Source: an uncultured Eubacteriales bacterium (GTDB lineage: Bacteria; Bacillota; Clostridia; Oscillospirales; Acutalibacteraceae). Taken from it: a stretch of DNA of 43,869 nt. This document shows, in pieces, positions 37,387 to 43,869 of the stretch (positions within the stretch are counted from its first letter, which is position 1; the number at the start of each line of letters is the position of its first letter). The position numbers and the translations under genes were made by a program. The notes beneath the pieces are model-generated. The model was not told the origin of the DNA, searched no databases, and worked only from the letters and a program-made list of their open reading frames with translations. The stretch lies in assembly GCA_934454845.1 (NCBI GenBank), contig CAKSGV010000019.1, positions 1 through 43,869 of the forward strand, in the 5' to 3' direction.

Positions 37387-38510
37387 TAAATTCTCCCGAA
37401 CATAAAGATCAAAAAATCAAAATAATTTTTAAATCCGTTGTCTTTTTTTCTTTCTATGCTTTCATTAGCTGAAATTTTTGTTTTCTTTATCAGATTACCG
37501 TCAGAATAAAAATTGATTACGCCTATTTCGTCACCTTTTTTGACCGGGGCAAAAACCGTCTGTTTTGTTTCTATCTTGCAGGTAAGCTCAGCCTTTGCCG
37601 CAGAGCAAAGCTCGTAACCCTCAAGCGGAATGCAAAGGCTTTTTTTATTTCCTCCGATAACATTTACTCTTAATTTTTTTATCGGAGGCTCAACCGACTG
37701 CACGCTTACCGCCTCAAGTCCTAAATCGAGCATTTTTCTGTGATCCGCCCAATCGTCGGGATCATTAAGAGTGACGGCAATCACGCGTTTTTTATCTTTT
37801 TCTGCACTTGAAACAAGGCATCTGCCTGCTTTTTTTGTAAAACCTGTTTTAACTCCCGTTACATCGTCATAAGTTCTTAACAGCCTATTGTGATTTACAA
37901 GATAAAGCTTTTTTGTTCCATTATTTATAGTGACGGTTTTTTGCCTTTGTGCGGCTGCCTTGGCAAAATCTTCGTTTAAAAGAGCGTATCTTGCAAGCAT
38001 TGCCATATCAAAGGCAGTGGAAAAATGATCCTCCGCATCAAGCCCCGAGGGGGTGGTAAAATGCGTGTTTTTAAGCTTTAAGCATTCCGCCTTTTTATTC
38101 ATAAGCTCCACAAATTTTTCCGTGCTTCCGGATACCGCGTATGCGGCAACATTTGCGGCGTCGTTGCCCGAAGTCAAGAGCATTCCGTAAAGCAGATCTT
38201 CGGCCGTCACCTTATCGCCGGCTCTAAGCCCCATAGAGGTGCCCTCTACTCTTATCTGCTCCGCAGTTACCGTGACCGATTTATCAAGGCTGACATTTTC
38301 GCAGAGCAAAAGAGCAGTCATAATTTTAGTGGTGCTTGCCATGGCAAGGCGGTCCTCGGCATTCTTTGAATAGAGAATTTCTCCCGTATCGGCACAGATA
38401 AGCACGGCTGATGCGGCGCTTAAAGCATCTGCTTTAAAACACGGAAAAATCAGCATTATCGCAAGAGTGAAACTCAATATAAGTTTTGCTCTTTTTTTAA
38501 ATTTAAGCAT
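37386..38510 (-). CDS. D-alanyl-D-alanine carboxypeptidase (penicillin-binding)
   Basis: 374-residue S11 family enzyme with an N-terminal signal peptide (about 1-30). Motifs: S59-T-T-K62 (SxxK nucleophile), SGN near 118 (LLTSGNDAANVAA) and KTG near 218 (GVKTGFTKKAGRC). A C-terminal PBP5-like beta domain may anchor it. It trims the terminal D-Ala of peptidoglycan side chains, outside the membrane. DacF/DacB subtype is not determined. The ATG at 38510 with GGTGAT is preferred to the GTG 9 bases upstream. Confidence 0.92.
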   Translation of the reverse strand: MLKFKKRAKLILSFTLAIMLIFPCFKADALSAASAVLICADTGEILYSKNAEDRLAMASTTKIMTALLLCENVSLDKSVTVTAEQIRVEGTSMGLRAGDKVTAEDLLYGMLLTSGNDAANVAAYAVSGSTEKFVELMNKKAECLKLKNTHFTTPSGLDAEDHFSTAFDMAMLARYALLNEDFAKAAAQRQKTVTINNGTKKLYLVNHNRLLRTYDDVTGVKTGFTKKAGRCLVSSAEKDKKRVIAVTLNDPDDWADHRKMLDLGLEAVSVQSVEPPIKKLRVNVIGGNKKSLCIPLEGYELCSAAKAELTCKIETKQTVFAPVKKGDEIGVINFYSDGNLIKKTKISANESIERKKDNGFKNYFDFLIFMFGRI

Positions 38511-38584
38511 AGATATCACCGAATAATTACTATGACTTAAATATGCTCTTTATTACTTATTGCACCGCTGCAAAAAGGCTCTTT

Positions 38585-38992
38585 TTACTCTTCGCTTATA
38601 ACATTTCCCTCTTCATCAAACCTTATTTCCTGCCTCTTAAAAAGGCTCTTAGCTTTCTCCAAAAGCTCAGGCATCATATTTATAGCCTTATCAAAGGTAT
38701 TAAGGTCATTATACACGGGCATCATTTTTATATCGTCGCCGTTTACAGCGATAAAAGCTATCGGTGTAACCGTGGCTCCCGCGCCGCTTCCTCCGCCGAA
38801 GAGCGAGGCTCCCGATTTCGACGGAAAATCGCTGCCGCCGGTAACCAGACCGAATGACACTTTTGATACCGGAATAAGAGTAAAGTTATCGGCTTTTACA
38901 GGCGTTCCGATAATCGTGTCCGCGTCTACCATAGCCCTTAATTTCTCCAAGGTTACATCCATAATACCCTGAATGTTATTATTATCGCTCAT
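38585..38992 (-). CDS. ytfJ: GerW/YtfJ family sporulation protein
   Basis: 135 residues: an N-terminal MDVTLEKLRAMVDADTIIGTPV, conserved TLIPVSKVSFG near 52 and a glycine-rich ASLFGGGSGAGATVTPIAFI near 82. These are YtfJ/GerW features; the protein is linked to spore germination in Bacillus and is made in the forespore. Here it lies between scpB and the carboxypeptidase gene, a common Clostridia order. Confidence 0.9.
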   Translation of the reverse strand: MSDNNNIQGIMDVTLEKLRAMVDADTIIGTPVKADNFTLIPVSKVSFGLVTGGSDFPSKSGASLFGGGSGAGATVTPIAFIAVNGDDIKMMPVYNDLNTFDKAINMMPELLEKAKSLFKRQEIRFDEEGNVISEE

Positions 38993-38998
38993 AGGCTG

Positions 38999-39580
38999 TC
39001 ACTCCTGTAATTCGTCAAGCTTATCTGAATCTATTTCTAACTGCTCCGCCATATCCGCCGGCTGAACATTATCTTTCGGCAGCGGCGGAAGCTCGCTTAA
39101 ATCGGATATTGAAAAGCATCTTAAGAAATTGTCCGTAGTACCGTATAACAGCGGTTTACCGGGAAGCTCAAGTCTTCCCTTTTCCTCGATAAGATTTTTT
39201 TCAATAAGAGTTGTTATAACTCCCGAACAATCAACGCCTCTTACCTGCTCGGTAAATGCTCTTGTAACCGGCTGGTTATAAGCTACGACCGCAAGCACTT
39301 CCAAAGCCGCGGGAGAAAGCGGAGTTTTTCTTTTGATATCAAAGGCTTTCTTTATATATTCCGCATATTCGGTGCGGGTTGCAAGCTGAAATTTATTTTC
39401 AAGCTTTAAAAGCTTTATTCCGCTGTTGTTTTTTTCAAGTTTATTTTCAAGCTTTAAGGCAATTTCCTCGGATTTTTCCGGAGAAATTTCAAAAATCTCT
39501 GAAAGCCTGTCTATACTTATCGGATCGCCCGAAGCAAAAAGCACTGCCTCAAATGCGCTTAATAATTCTTCGCTGTTCAT
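38999..39580 (-). CDS. scpB: SMC-Scp complex subunit ScpB
   Basis: 193 residues with tandem winged helices typical of ScpB: AFEAVLFASGDPISIDRLSE near 8, and LSPAALEVLAVVAYNQPVTR near 92 with the family RGVDCSGVITTLIE. It forms the kleisin accessory dimer that, with ScpA and SMC, organises chromosomes. It overlaps scpA by 4 bases (ATGA). Confidence 0.95.
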   Translation of the reverse strand: MNSEELLSAFEAVLFASGDPISIDRLSEIFEISPEKSEEIALKLENKLEKNNSGIKLLKLENKFQLATRTEYAEYIKKAFDIKRKTPLSPAALEVLAVVAYNQPVTRAFTEQVRGVDCSGVITTLIEKNLIEEKGRLELPGKPLLYGTTDNFLRCFSISDLSELPPLPKDNVQPADMAEQLEIDSDKLDELQE

Positions 39581-40296
39581 CTTTTTCTGTGCTCCTTATT
39601 GAGTTTTATCTCCGTTTCGCTGCCGTCGCCGCTCAATTTTATTCTATCCGACTTACACAGCTCTAAAACCGCCAAAAAAGTGGCTACAAGCTCGGATTTG
39701 TTTTTTGCCGATGAATAAAGCACAGTGAGCTTTTTCGAACCTGATTTTACAAGATTTCTCAAGACAAAAACAATTTTTGAAGACACTGCGACGATTTTTT
39801 TAGCAACTATCTTCTTAAACGGCTCTGTGGAAGGAGGCAATCTTCTCTTTCCTCTTCCGACAGCCTCAGAGTATGCTTCAAATAAGATTTCGGGGCGGTG
39901 GACAAGCGCGTAAGTCTTGTCTGCCTCAAAAGGCTCGGGTGATTTAATAAAGTTGTCAAATCCGCCTGTCATCAAAGAAAGCTTCTGCGCCATTTCCTTG
40001 CAGGTCTGATATTCAAGAAGCTCGCCCGTTAATTCCTCTTTTAGCTTTTCTATTTCACCGTGCTTCGGAAGAAGACTGACGGTTTTTATATATAGCAGTC
40101 TTGAAGCCATTTCTAAAAATTCGCTCGAAATTTCCATTTCCTGCCGGCGGAAATTTTCTATCTGCTCAAGGTACTGGTCTATAAGAACAGAAAGCTTTAT
40201 ATCATAAATATTTAATTTGTTTTTTGAAATAAGCTTTAAAAGCATATCAAAGGGTCCTTCGAAGCTTTCAAGCTTAAAAAGCGGCTGATTTTCCAT
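39577..40296 (-). CDS. scpA: SMC-Scp kleisin ScpA
   Basis: 239 residues. The N-terminal FEGPFDMLLKLISKNKLNIYDI binds the SMC neck. FLEMASRLLYIKTVSLLP follows near 63, and the C-terminal winged helix (about 185-235) binds the SMC head. The ATG at 40296 has GGGAGT upstream; a TTG 12 bases earlier is less likely. It lies 15 bases after the M50 protease gene. Confidence 0.95.
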   Translation of the reverse strand: MENQPLFKLESFEGPFDMLLKLISKNKLNIYDIKLSVLIDQYLEQIENFRRQEMEISSEFLEMASRLLYIKTVSLLPKHGEIEKLKEELTGELLEYQTCKEMAQKLSLMTGGFDNFIKSPEPFEADKTYALVHRPEILFEAYSEAVGRGKRRLPPSTEPFKKIVAKKIVAVSSKIVFVLRNLVKSGSKKLTVLYSSAKNKSELVATFLAVLELCKSDRIKLSGDGSETEIKLNKEHRKR

Positions 40297-40311
40297 TCTT
40301 ACTCCCAAATT

Positions 40312-40971
40312 TTAGAAAATTAAATTGAAAAATGCTGCAAAAAGACTGCTTATAAGATTCGCGATAAACCTTATAGGATATCCGAGAATCCCTGTAAACA
40401 TCAAAATTAAAAGACCGAGATAAATATATCTTTCATATCTCATCATTTTAAAATACTTATCGCTCGGCAATATAGCAAAAAGTATCCTTGATCCGTCAAG
40501 CGGAGGGATAGGAATAAGATTGAATACCGCAAGATAGATATTTATTGACGAAAGATAATAAAAGAAGGATATTGCATATAAAGCTGCTTCCGAAACCGGC
40601 GGCGCAAAATGCCTTATAAGAAAATAAAAAAACATCGAAATAAAAGCACACAACAGATTAGCCATAGGCCCTGCGAGCGCCGTAAGTGCCATATCTCTTT
40701 TAGGATGCTTGAAATATCTTGAATCCACCGGCACAGGCTTTGCCCAGCCGAAACCGAAAAACACGATACAAAGCGATCCTATAAGGTCAAGATGCTTAAA
40801 AGGATTAAGCGTGAGCCTTCCCTGATATTTTGCGGTGGGATCGCCGAGTTTATAGGCCACAAAACCGTGAGCGAACTCGTGAACAGGTAATGTTAAAATA
40901 AGTGTTATAAAAGATGACAAAAGATAAATCAGAGCAACTCCGATACTGCCCGATCTAAGCAGAGAAAGCAT
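40312..40971 (-). CDS. Site-2-type intramembrane metalloprotease (M50)
   Basis: 219 residues, about six hydrophobic segments. Zinc motif HEFAHG near 31 (HExxH) and the third ligand motif NLIPIPPLDGSRI near 156 identify M50 family. It cleaves substrates within the membrane. Lacking a PDZ domain, it is the short YwhC-like form. First gene of the scpA-scpB-ytfJ operon, a standard Clostridia cluster. Confidence 0.92.
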   Translation of the reverse strand: MLSLLRSGSIGVALIYLLSSFITLILTLPVHEFAHGFVAYKLGDPTAKYQGRLTLNPFKHLDLIGSLCIVFFGFGWAKPVPVDSRYFKHPKRDMALTALAGPMANLLCAFISMFFYFLIRHFAPPVSEAALYAISFFYYLSSINIYLAVFNLIPIPPLDGSRILFAILPSDKYFKMMRYERYIYLGLLILMFTGILGYPIRFIANLISSLFAAFFNLIF

Positions 40972-41002
40972 AAAAGCACCTCATTATATTTTATAATATT
41001 AT

Positions 41003-41031
41003 ATTATACACTATTATCCTTTCAATTACAA
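41003..41031 (-). promoter_or_regulatory. Promoter of the M50-scpAB operon
   Basis: TTGTAA (41026-41031), 17 bases, TATAAT (41003-41008) on the minus strand, overlapping the end of dinB. The start would be about 25 bases before the M50 ATG. Confidence 0.5.
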
Positions 41032-42227
41032 GAATTTTGCTCCGATTTTTCAATAACGGTAGCTCTCCGAGCAGTATTTTTTCCGAACTTATTGTTTAAC
41101 ATATTCAGAGAATTTTCAATTTTTTCATCCAACTTTTTTTCAAGACCGTTTTCAAAAAAGCTCTGCATAACGGCGGAATTTTCCGCCTTTAAATTTATTG
41201 CTCTGATTCCTAAAGAACGAAGCAAAAACTTCTGCGGACAGTTTTTCTTAAAAAGCTTAAATCCGAATTTTGCCAGCTCAAGCGAGCTGTCAGAGCCGAA
41301 AGTGAGCTGAGAAGAAAATTCTTTAACATTAAGTCCGGTATCCCTGATATGAATTTGAACAGAGCCTGCAAAAAGTCTGTTTTTCTTAAGCTGAAAAGAA
41401 ATATCTTCGCTTAGAGCAAGCAGTATTTTCCATACTTCGTCAAAGGTCTCGATATCGTGATCCAATGTTACCGATTTTCCTATGCTTTTAGGCACCGATC
41501 TTTCGGACTCATTTTTCACAGGCGAGCTGTCAGAGCCGTTTGCATAAGCTTTAAGCAAAGGTCCGTTTTTTCCAAGCAGCTTTTTTAAAGCGTATTCGTC
41601 ACAGCAAGCCAAATCGCCGATAGTCATAACACCTATCGATTTAAGCTTAAGTGCTGTGGATTTTCCGACATATAAAAGATCGCTTGCACTTATCTTCCAT
41701 ATTTTTTCTTTAAAATTTTCTTCCGATATGACCGTCACACCATCGGGCTTTTTCATATCGGAGCCAAGCTTAGCAAAAACCTTGTTAAAGCTTACTCCCA
41801 CAGAAACTGTTATTTTAAGCTCTTTTTTTATAGTTTTTCTTATTTTTTCGGCAATTTCGTAACCACTACCGAAAAGCTTTTCGCTCCCTGTTACATCAAG
41901 CCAGCATTCATCGATCCCGAAAGGCTCTATCATATCGGTAAATCTCGAATAAATTTCTCTAGCTAAATGAGAATATTTTTTATAGGCCTTGTAATCCGGC
42001 GGAAGAATAACAAGCTCCGGGCATTTTTTCTTTGCCTCTCGTATTGTTTCCGCAGTTTTAACCCCGAATTTTTTAGCCTTTTCGTTTTTTGCAAGCACTA
42101 TTCCGTGTCTTTCTTCCTCGCTGCCGCAAACCGCGACCGGCAAGCCGACCAGCGTCTGGTTATACAAAAGGGATACCGACGCAAAAAAATTATTCAGATC
42201 GCAATGAAGAATAGTTCTTTTTTTCAC
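41022..42227 (-). CDS. dinB: DNA polymerase IV (Y family)
   Basis: 401 residues. Palm motifs: HCDLNNFFASV (about 8-18, metal Asp) and GIDECWLDVTGS (about 105, DE pair); also the family's VSVGVSFNKVFAKLGSDMKKPDG. Finger, thumb and little-finger domains follow. I see no clear C-terminal beta-clamp motif. It performs error-prone translesion synthesis. The start is a GTG at 42227, preceded by AGGAGGG. The ATG at 42251 would place that site inside the gene. It is the last gene of an operon controlled by the XRE/ImmA pair. No LexA box was found upstream. Confidence 0.93.
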   Translation of the reverse strand: MKKRTILHCDLNNFFASVSLLYNQTLVGLPVAVCGSEEERHGIVLAKNEKAKKFGVKTAETIREAKKKCPELVILPPDYKAYKKYSHLAREIYSRFTDMIEPFGIDECWLDVTGSEKLFGSGYEIAEKIRKTIKKELKITVSVGVSFNKVFAKLGSDMKKPDGVTVISEENFKEKIWKISASDLLYVGKSTALKLKSIGVMTIGDLACCDEYALKKLLGKNGPLLKAYANGSDSSPVKNESERSVPKSIGKSVTLDHDIETFDEVWKILLALSEDISFQLKKNRLFAGSVQIHIRDTGLNVKEFSSQLTFGSDSSLELAKFGFKLFKKNCPQKFLLRSLGIRAINLKAENSAVMQSFFENGLEKKLDEKIENSLNMLNNKFGKNTARRATVIEKSEQNSCN

Positions 42228-42270
42228 GGTATCCCTCCTCTTTTTATTCAATTATATAGCAATTTTTATC

Positions 42271-42594
42271 TTATGTAAAGCATTTTAACTTTCCTAAAGC
42301 CTTAAGATGAAGTCTTTCGACCTGCCTTTTGCTGTAACACAGCGAATAAGCTATTTCTTCAAGACTTTTTCCGCAGATATATTTTTCGGATAGGATCTCC
42401 GAAAGGATATTTCCGTCGACTTTATCTATTTTTTCTTCTATTTCATCCCGCTTTTTTTTTGCCTCTTCAATGCCTTTTAAGTATTTTTCGGAATTTTCGG
42501 GAGAAATATTAAGCATTTCTTTCAGTCTTCTTATCTTTGAAAGCAAAAATTTATACTGCTTTAAAAAACTTCGCTTTTCATCATATTCCTGCAT
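42271..42594 (-). CDS. Sigma-70 region 4-like protein
   Basis: 107 residues. The N-terminal half is a charged coiled coil (KFLLSKIRRLKEMLN, EEAKKKRDEIEEKIDK). The C-terminal helix-turn-helix YICGKSLEEIAYSLCYSKRQ then VERLHLKALGKL is like sigma region 4 and phage DUF1492/ArpU proteins. It may regulate transcription or act as a small accessory sigma factor. It overlaps the zinc-ribbon gene by 14 bases and precedes dinB by 43. AAAGGAGAG ribosome site. Confidence 0.75.
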   Translation of the reverse strand: MQEYDEKRSFLKQYKFLLSKIRRLKEMLNISPENSEKYLKGIEEAKKKRDEIEEKIDKVDGNILSEILSEKYICGKSLEEIAYSLCYSKRQVERLHLKALGKLKCFT

Positions 42595-42874
42595 ATTTTA
42601 TCTCTCCTTTAATAAGCTTAGGAAGAATATAAGCTACAAAATAACCGTAGGAATAAGTTGTATTAAACGCCTTATTATAGCTTTCAACTTTTGAAACGAT
42701 TTTAGCAAGCGGGCTTTGCAACCATTTTCTTCTCCTTTTTTGCTGTTTTTCCCAAAGGTGCTGTCCCATTCGGCGGCAACGACTGTCGCAATATTCGGTC
42801 CTGCCGTCTTTTAACTTCGCTCCGCAATAGCGGCAATAAAAATAATTTTTTTCTAAGTCCTGACTTTTGTACAT
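42581..42874 (-). CDS. Zinc-ribbon protein, first gene of the dinB operon
   Basis: 97 residues. CRYCGAKL and CDSRCRRMG (about 14-36) provide four Cys for a zinc site. A basic QQKRRRKWLQ helix and a hydrophobic YGYFVAYILPKLIKG tail follow. It may bind DNA or RNA, or another protein. I recognise no named family. It starts the leftward operon driven by the consensus promoter at 42974-43002, with AAGGAG before the ATG. Confidence 0.7.
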   Translation of the reverse strand: MYKSQDLEKNYFYCRYCGAKLKDGRTEYCDSRCRRMGQHLWEKQQKRRRKWLQSPLAKIVSKVESYNKAFNTTYSYGYFVAYILPKLIKGEIKYAGI

Positions 42875-42900
42875 ACTGTTCGTTCTCCTTATAAATTTTC

Positions 42901-42929
42901 TTGACTTTTACGGAATTATGTAATATACT
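42901..42929 (+). promoter_or_regulatory. Rightward promoter of XRE-immA, with operator O1
   Basis: TTGACT (42901-42906), 17 bases, TATACT (42924-42929). The spacer is almost exactly the imperfect palindrome O1 (42907-42924), so repressor binding there would block RNA polymerase. Confidence 0.75.
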
Positions 42930-43026
42930 TACAAATAAGATGAATAAATTACGAATTCCCGTAATGCGTATTTATTATATTACGGTTTTTCGTAAATGTC
43001 AAGAGTAAATTACGATTTTCCGTAAT
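42907..43026. promoter_or_regulatory. Four-operator array ATTACG-N6-CGTAAT
   Basis: O1 42907-42924 (two mismatches), O2 42948-42965 (perfect), O3 42979-42996 (one mismatch), O4 43009-43026 (perfect). O2, O3 and O4 are 30-31 bases apart, about three helical turns, favouring cooperative binding on one DNA face. Such 6-N6-6 palindromes fit an XRE dimer. Confidence 0.8.
42974..43002 (-). promoter_or_regulatory. Leftward promoter of the zinc-ribbon/sigma-like/dinB operon, with operator O3
   Basis: Perfect TTGACA (42997-43002), 17 bases, TATAAT (42974-42979) on the minus strand. O3 fills the spacer. The predicted start (about 42967) lies right of the rightward start (about 42936), so the promoters face each other and their 5' ends overlap by about 30 bases. 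Confidence 0.85.
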
Positions 43027-43048
43027 TTATTTTAAAAGGGGAAATTTT

Positions 43049-43381
43049 ATGGCTATCATTTACGATCGAATCGAAGAGCTTTGTAAGAAAAAGAATATTA
43101 ATGTGACTAAGCTTTGCTCTGACTGCTCTATTCCCCGCGCCAAGCTTTCTGATTTTAAAAACGGTCGCACTAAAACCCTTTCTTTCGAAACTCTCTCGAA
43201 AATCGCGGACTATTTCGAAGTAAGCGTAGATTATTTTACCGAAAGCGGCATCACCCCTGCTGACGACGAGGCGGTGAAAGTCGCGTTATTCGGCGGAGAA
43301 ACTACAGTTACCGATGAAATGTGGAACGAGGTAAAGCGATATGCCGAATTTATAAAGGAGAGGAATAATGGAAACAATTAA
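43049..43381 (+). CDS. XRE-family repressor (ImmR-like)
   Basis: 110 residues. HTH (about 5-62: IEELCKKKNINVTKLCSDC, SIPRAKLSDFKNGRTKTLS, FETLSKIADYFEVSVDYF) and a C-terminal acidic linker and helix (TDEMWNEVKRYAEFIKER). It pairs with the ImmA-like protease that overlaps it by 14 bases, like ImmR-ImmA of ICEBs1. It should bind the four palindromes to repress both promoters. GGGG site precedes the ATG. Confidence 0.88.
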   Translation: MAIIYDRIEELCKKKNINVTKLCSDCSIPRAKLSDFKNGRTKTLSFETLSKIADYFEVSVDYFTESGITPADDEAVKVALFGGETTVTDEMWNEVKRYAEFIKERNNGNN

Positions 43382-43763
43382 GCTATACAGGATAGCTGAG
43401 AAAAACGGTATAACGGTAGACCGCTTTTCTCTCCCCGCAAACAGTTCTGTTTCGCTTAAAATCGGCAGCTCTTTATTTGTTGGAATGGATAATGATATTG
43501 AAGGCGCGGCCGAAAAGGTGTGCCTTGCACACGAACTCGGTCATTGTATCACATTCAGCTTTTATAATTATTATTCAAAGCTTGATGTAAGAGAAAAGCA
43601 CGAAAGAAAAGCTAATCTCTGGGCAATTCAGACGCTTGTTCCCGAAAAGAAATTCAAAGCCGCTCTTAAAAACGGCTACGACAACGTTTATTCTCTGGCG
43701 GAATACTTCGGGGTTACTGCGGATTTTATGAAAAAAGCGGTAAATTATTATAAAGGCGCTTAA
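43368..43763 (+). CDS. ImmA/IrrE-family metallopeptidase
   Basis: 131 residues with zinc motif H55-E-L-G-H59 in CLAHELGHC and downstream ERKANLWAIQTLVP, which provides the third ligand region. ImmA-type proteases cleave their partner XRE repressor to lift repression in response to DNA damage or signals. It overlaps the repressor gene by 14 bases, so the pair is coupled. Its short length (131) lacks any HTH of its own, fitting the ImmA rather than the IrrE fusion form. Confidence 0.9.
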   Translation: METIKLYRIAEKNGITVDRFSLPANSSVSLKIGSSLFVGMDNDIEGAAEKVCLAHELGHCITFSFYNYYSKLDVREKHERKANLWAIQTLVPEKKFKAALKNGYDNVYSLAEYFGVTADFMKKAVNYYKGA

Positions 43764-43808
43764 AAAAGAGGAAAGACAATTAAGATGTCTTTCCTCTCAG
43801 ACAGTAGA

Positions 43809-43840
43809 CAAAGTCCTCAGCAAGAGGGCTTTGTTTTTTT
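43809..43840 (+). terminator. Terminator of the XRE-immA operon
   Basis: 10-bp stem with one G-U pair (43809-43818 with 43824-43833), followed by seven T. A second perfect 11-bp hairpin without a T run precedes it at 43767-43797. Confidence 0.8.
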
Positions 43841-43869
43841 GCAAAGAAAGAGAAAATCATCGAAAAAAG

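Noticed and set aside
41022..42900. LexA/SOS box upstream of dinB
   Set aside because: The only candidate near 42878-42892 has GAAC on one side but lacks the matching GTTC half at the required spacing.

Overview
The window looks like a chromosome segment of an endospore-forming, moderately AT-rich Clostridia member, most likely an uncultured gut Oscillospiraceae/Ruminococcaceae relative. Evidence: a complete spoIIAA-spoIIAB-sigF operon, a YtfJ/GerW-type sporulation gene, Firmicute-type pairs (YloU/YloV, ScpA/ScpB), consensus TTGACA/TATAAT promoters, strong AGGAGG-type ribosome sites and a T-box-like leader. Taxonomy is inferred from gene content only.

Layout. 1-18.4 kb is mostly minus-strand housekeeping: sporulation sigma-F operon, folC, ung, a histidine-phosphatase-like protein, hemW, pduL, a GH78-like hydrolase, a Na/Pi cotransporter-PhoU fusion, glycyl-tRNA synthetase, then two small plus-strand conserved genes, a CAU-anticodon tRNA, recG, a FakA/YloV-like kinase with its Asp23/YloU partner, a solute-binding lipoprotein and a YmdB-like phosphodiesterase. 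The plus-strand rplM-rpsI operon follows. A 5.5-kb integrated element sits in the 3' end of rpsI (15-bp core repeats at 19481-19495 and 25000-25014). It has a tyrosine integrase and XRE repressor facing a leftward operon of small genes that includes an excisionase-like and a terminase-small-subunit-like HTH protein. This layout resembles a very compact phage satellite.

25-28 kb holds DUF2752 and TM2 membrane proteins, then ilvE behind a T-box-like leader, and an amidohydrolase. 28-35.4 kb is a minus-strand sugar cluster, rfbF-rfbG-rfbH-gtrA-like-TPP enzyme-NAD reductase-glycosyltransferase. I read it as making a CDP-activated branched 3,6-dideoxyhexose (yersiniose-like), loading it on a lipid carrier and flipping it for surface glycosylation. 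A 273-bp MITE-like element lies immediately upstream of that cluster. 35.8-41 kb carries tRNA-Leu(CAA), secG, a GNAT-like protein, rluB, a D-Ala-D-Ala carboxypeptidase, ytfJ, scpB, scpA and an M50 protease.

The right end (41-43.9 kb) holds what I consider the most interesting system. A DNA polymerase IV gene ends a leftward operon with a zinc-ribbon protein and a sigma-region-4-like protein. This operon is divergent from an XRE repressor/ImmA-type metalloprotease pair. The shared control region has four ATTACG-N6-CGTAAT palindromes, two of them exactly filling the spacers of two consensus promoters that face each other. This predicts a LexA-independent, protease-relieved switch for mutagenic DNA synthesis.
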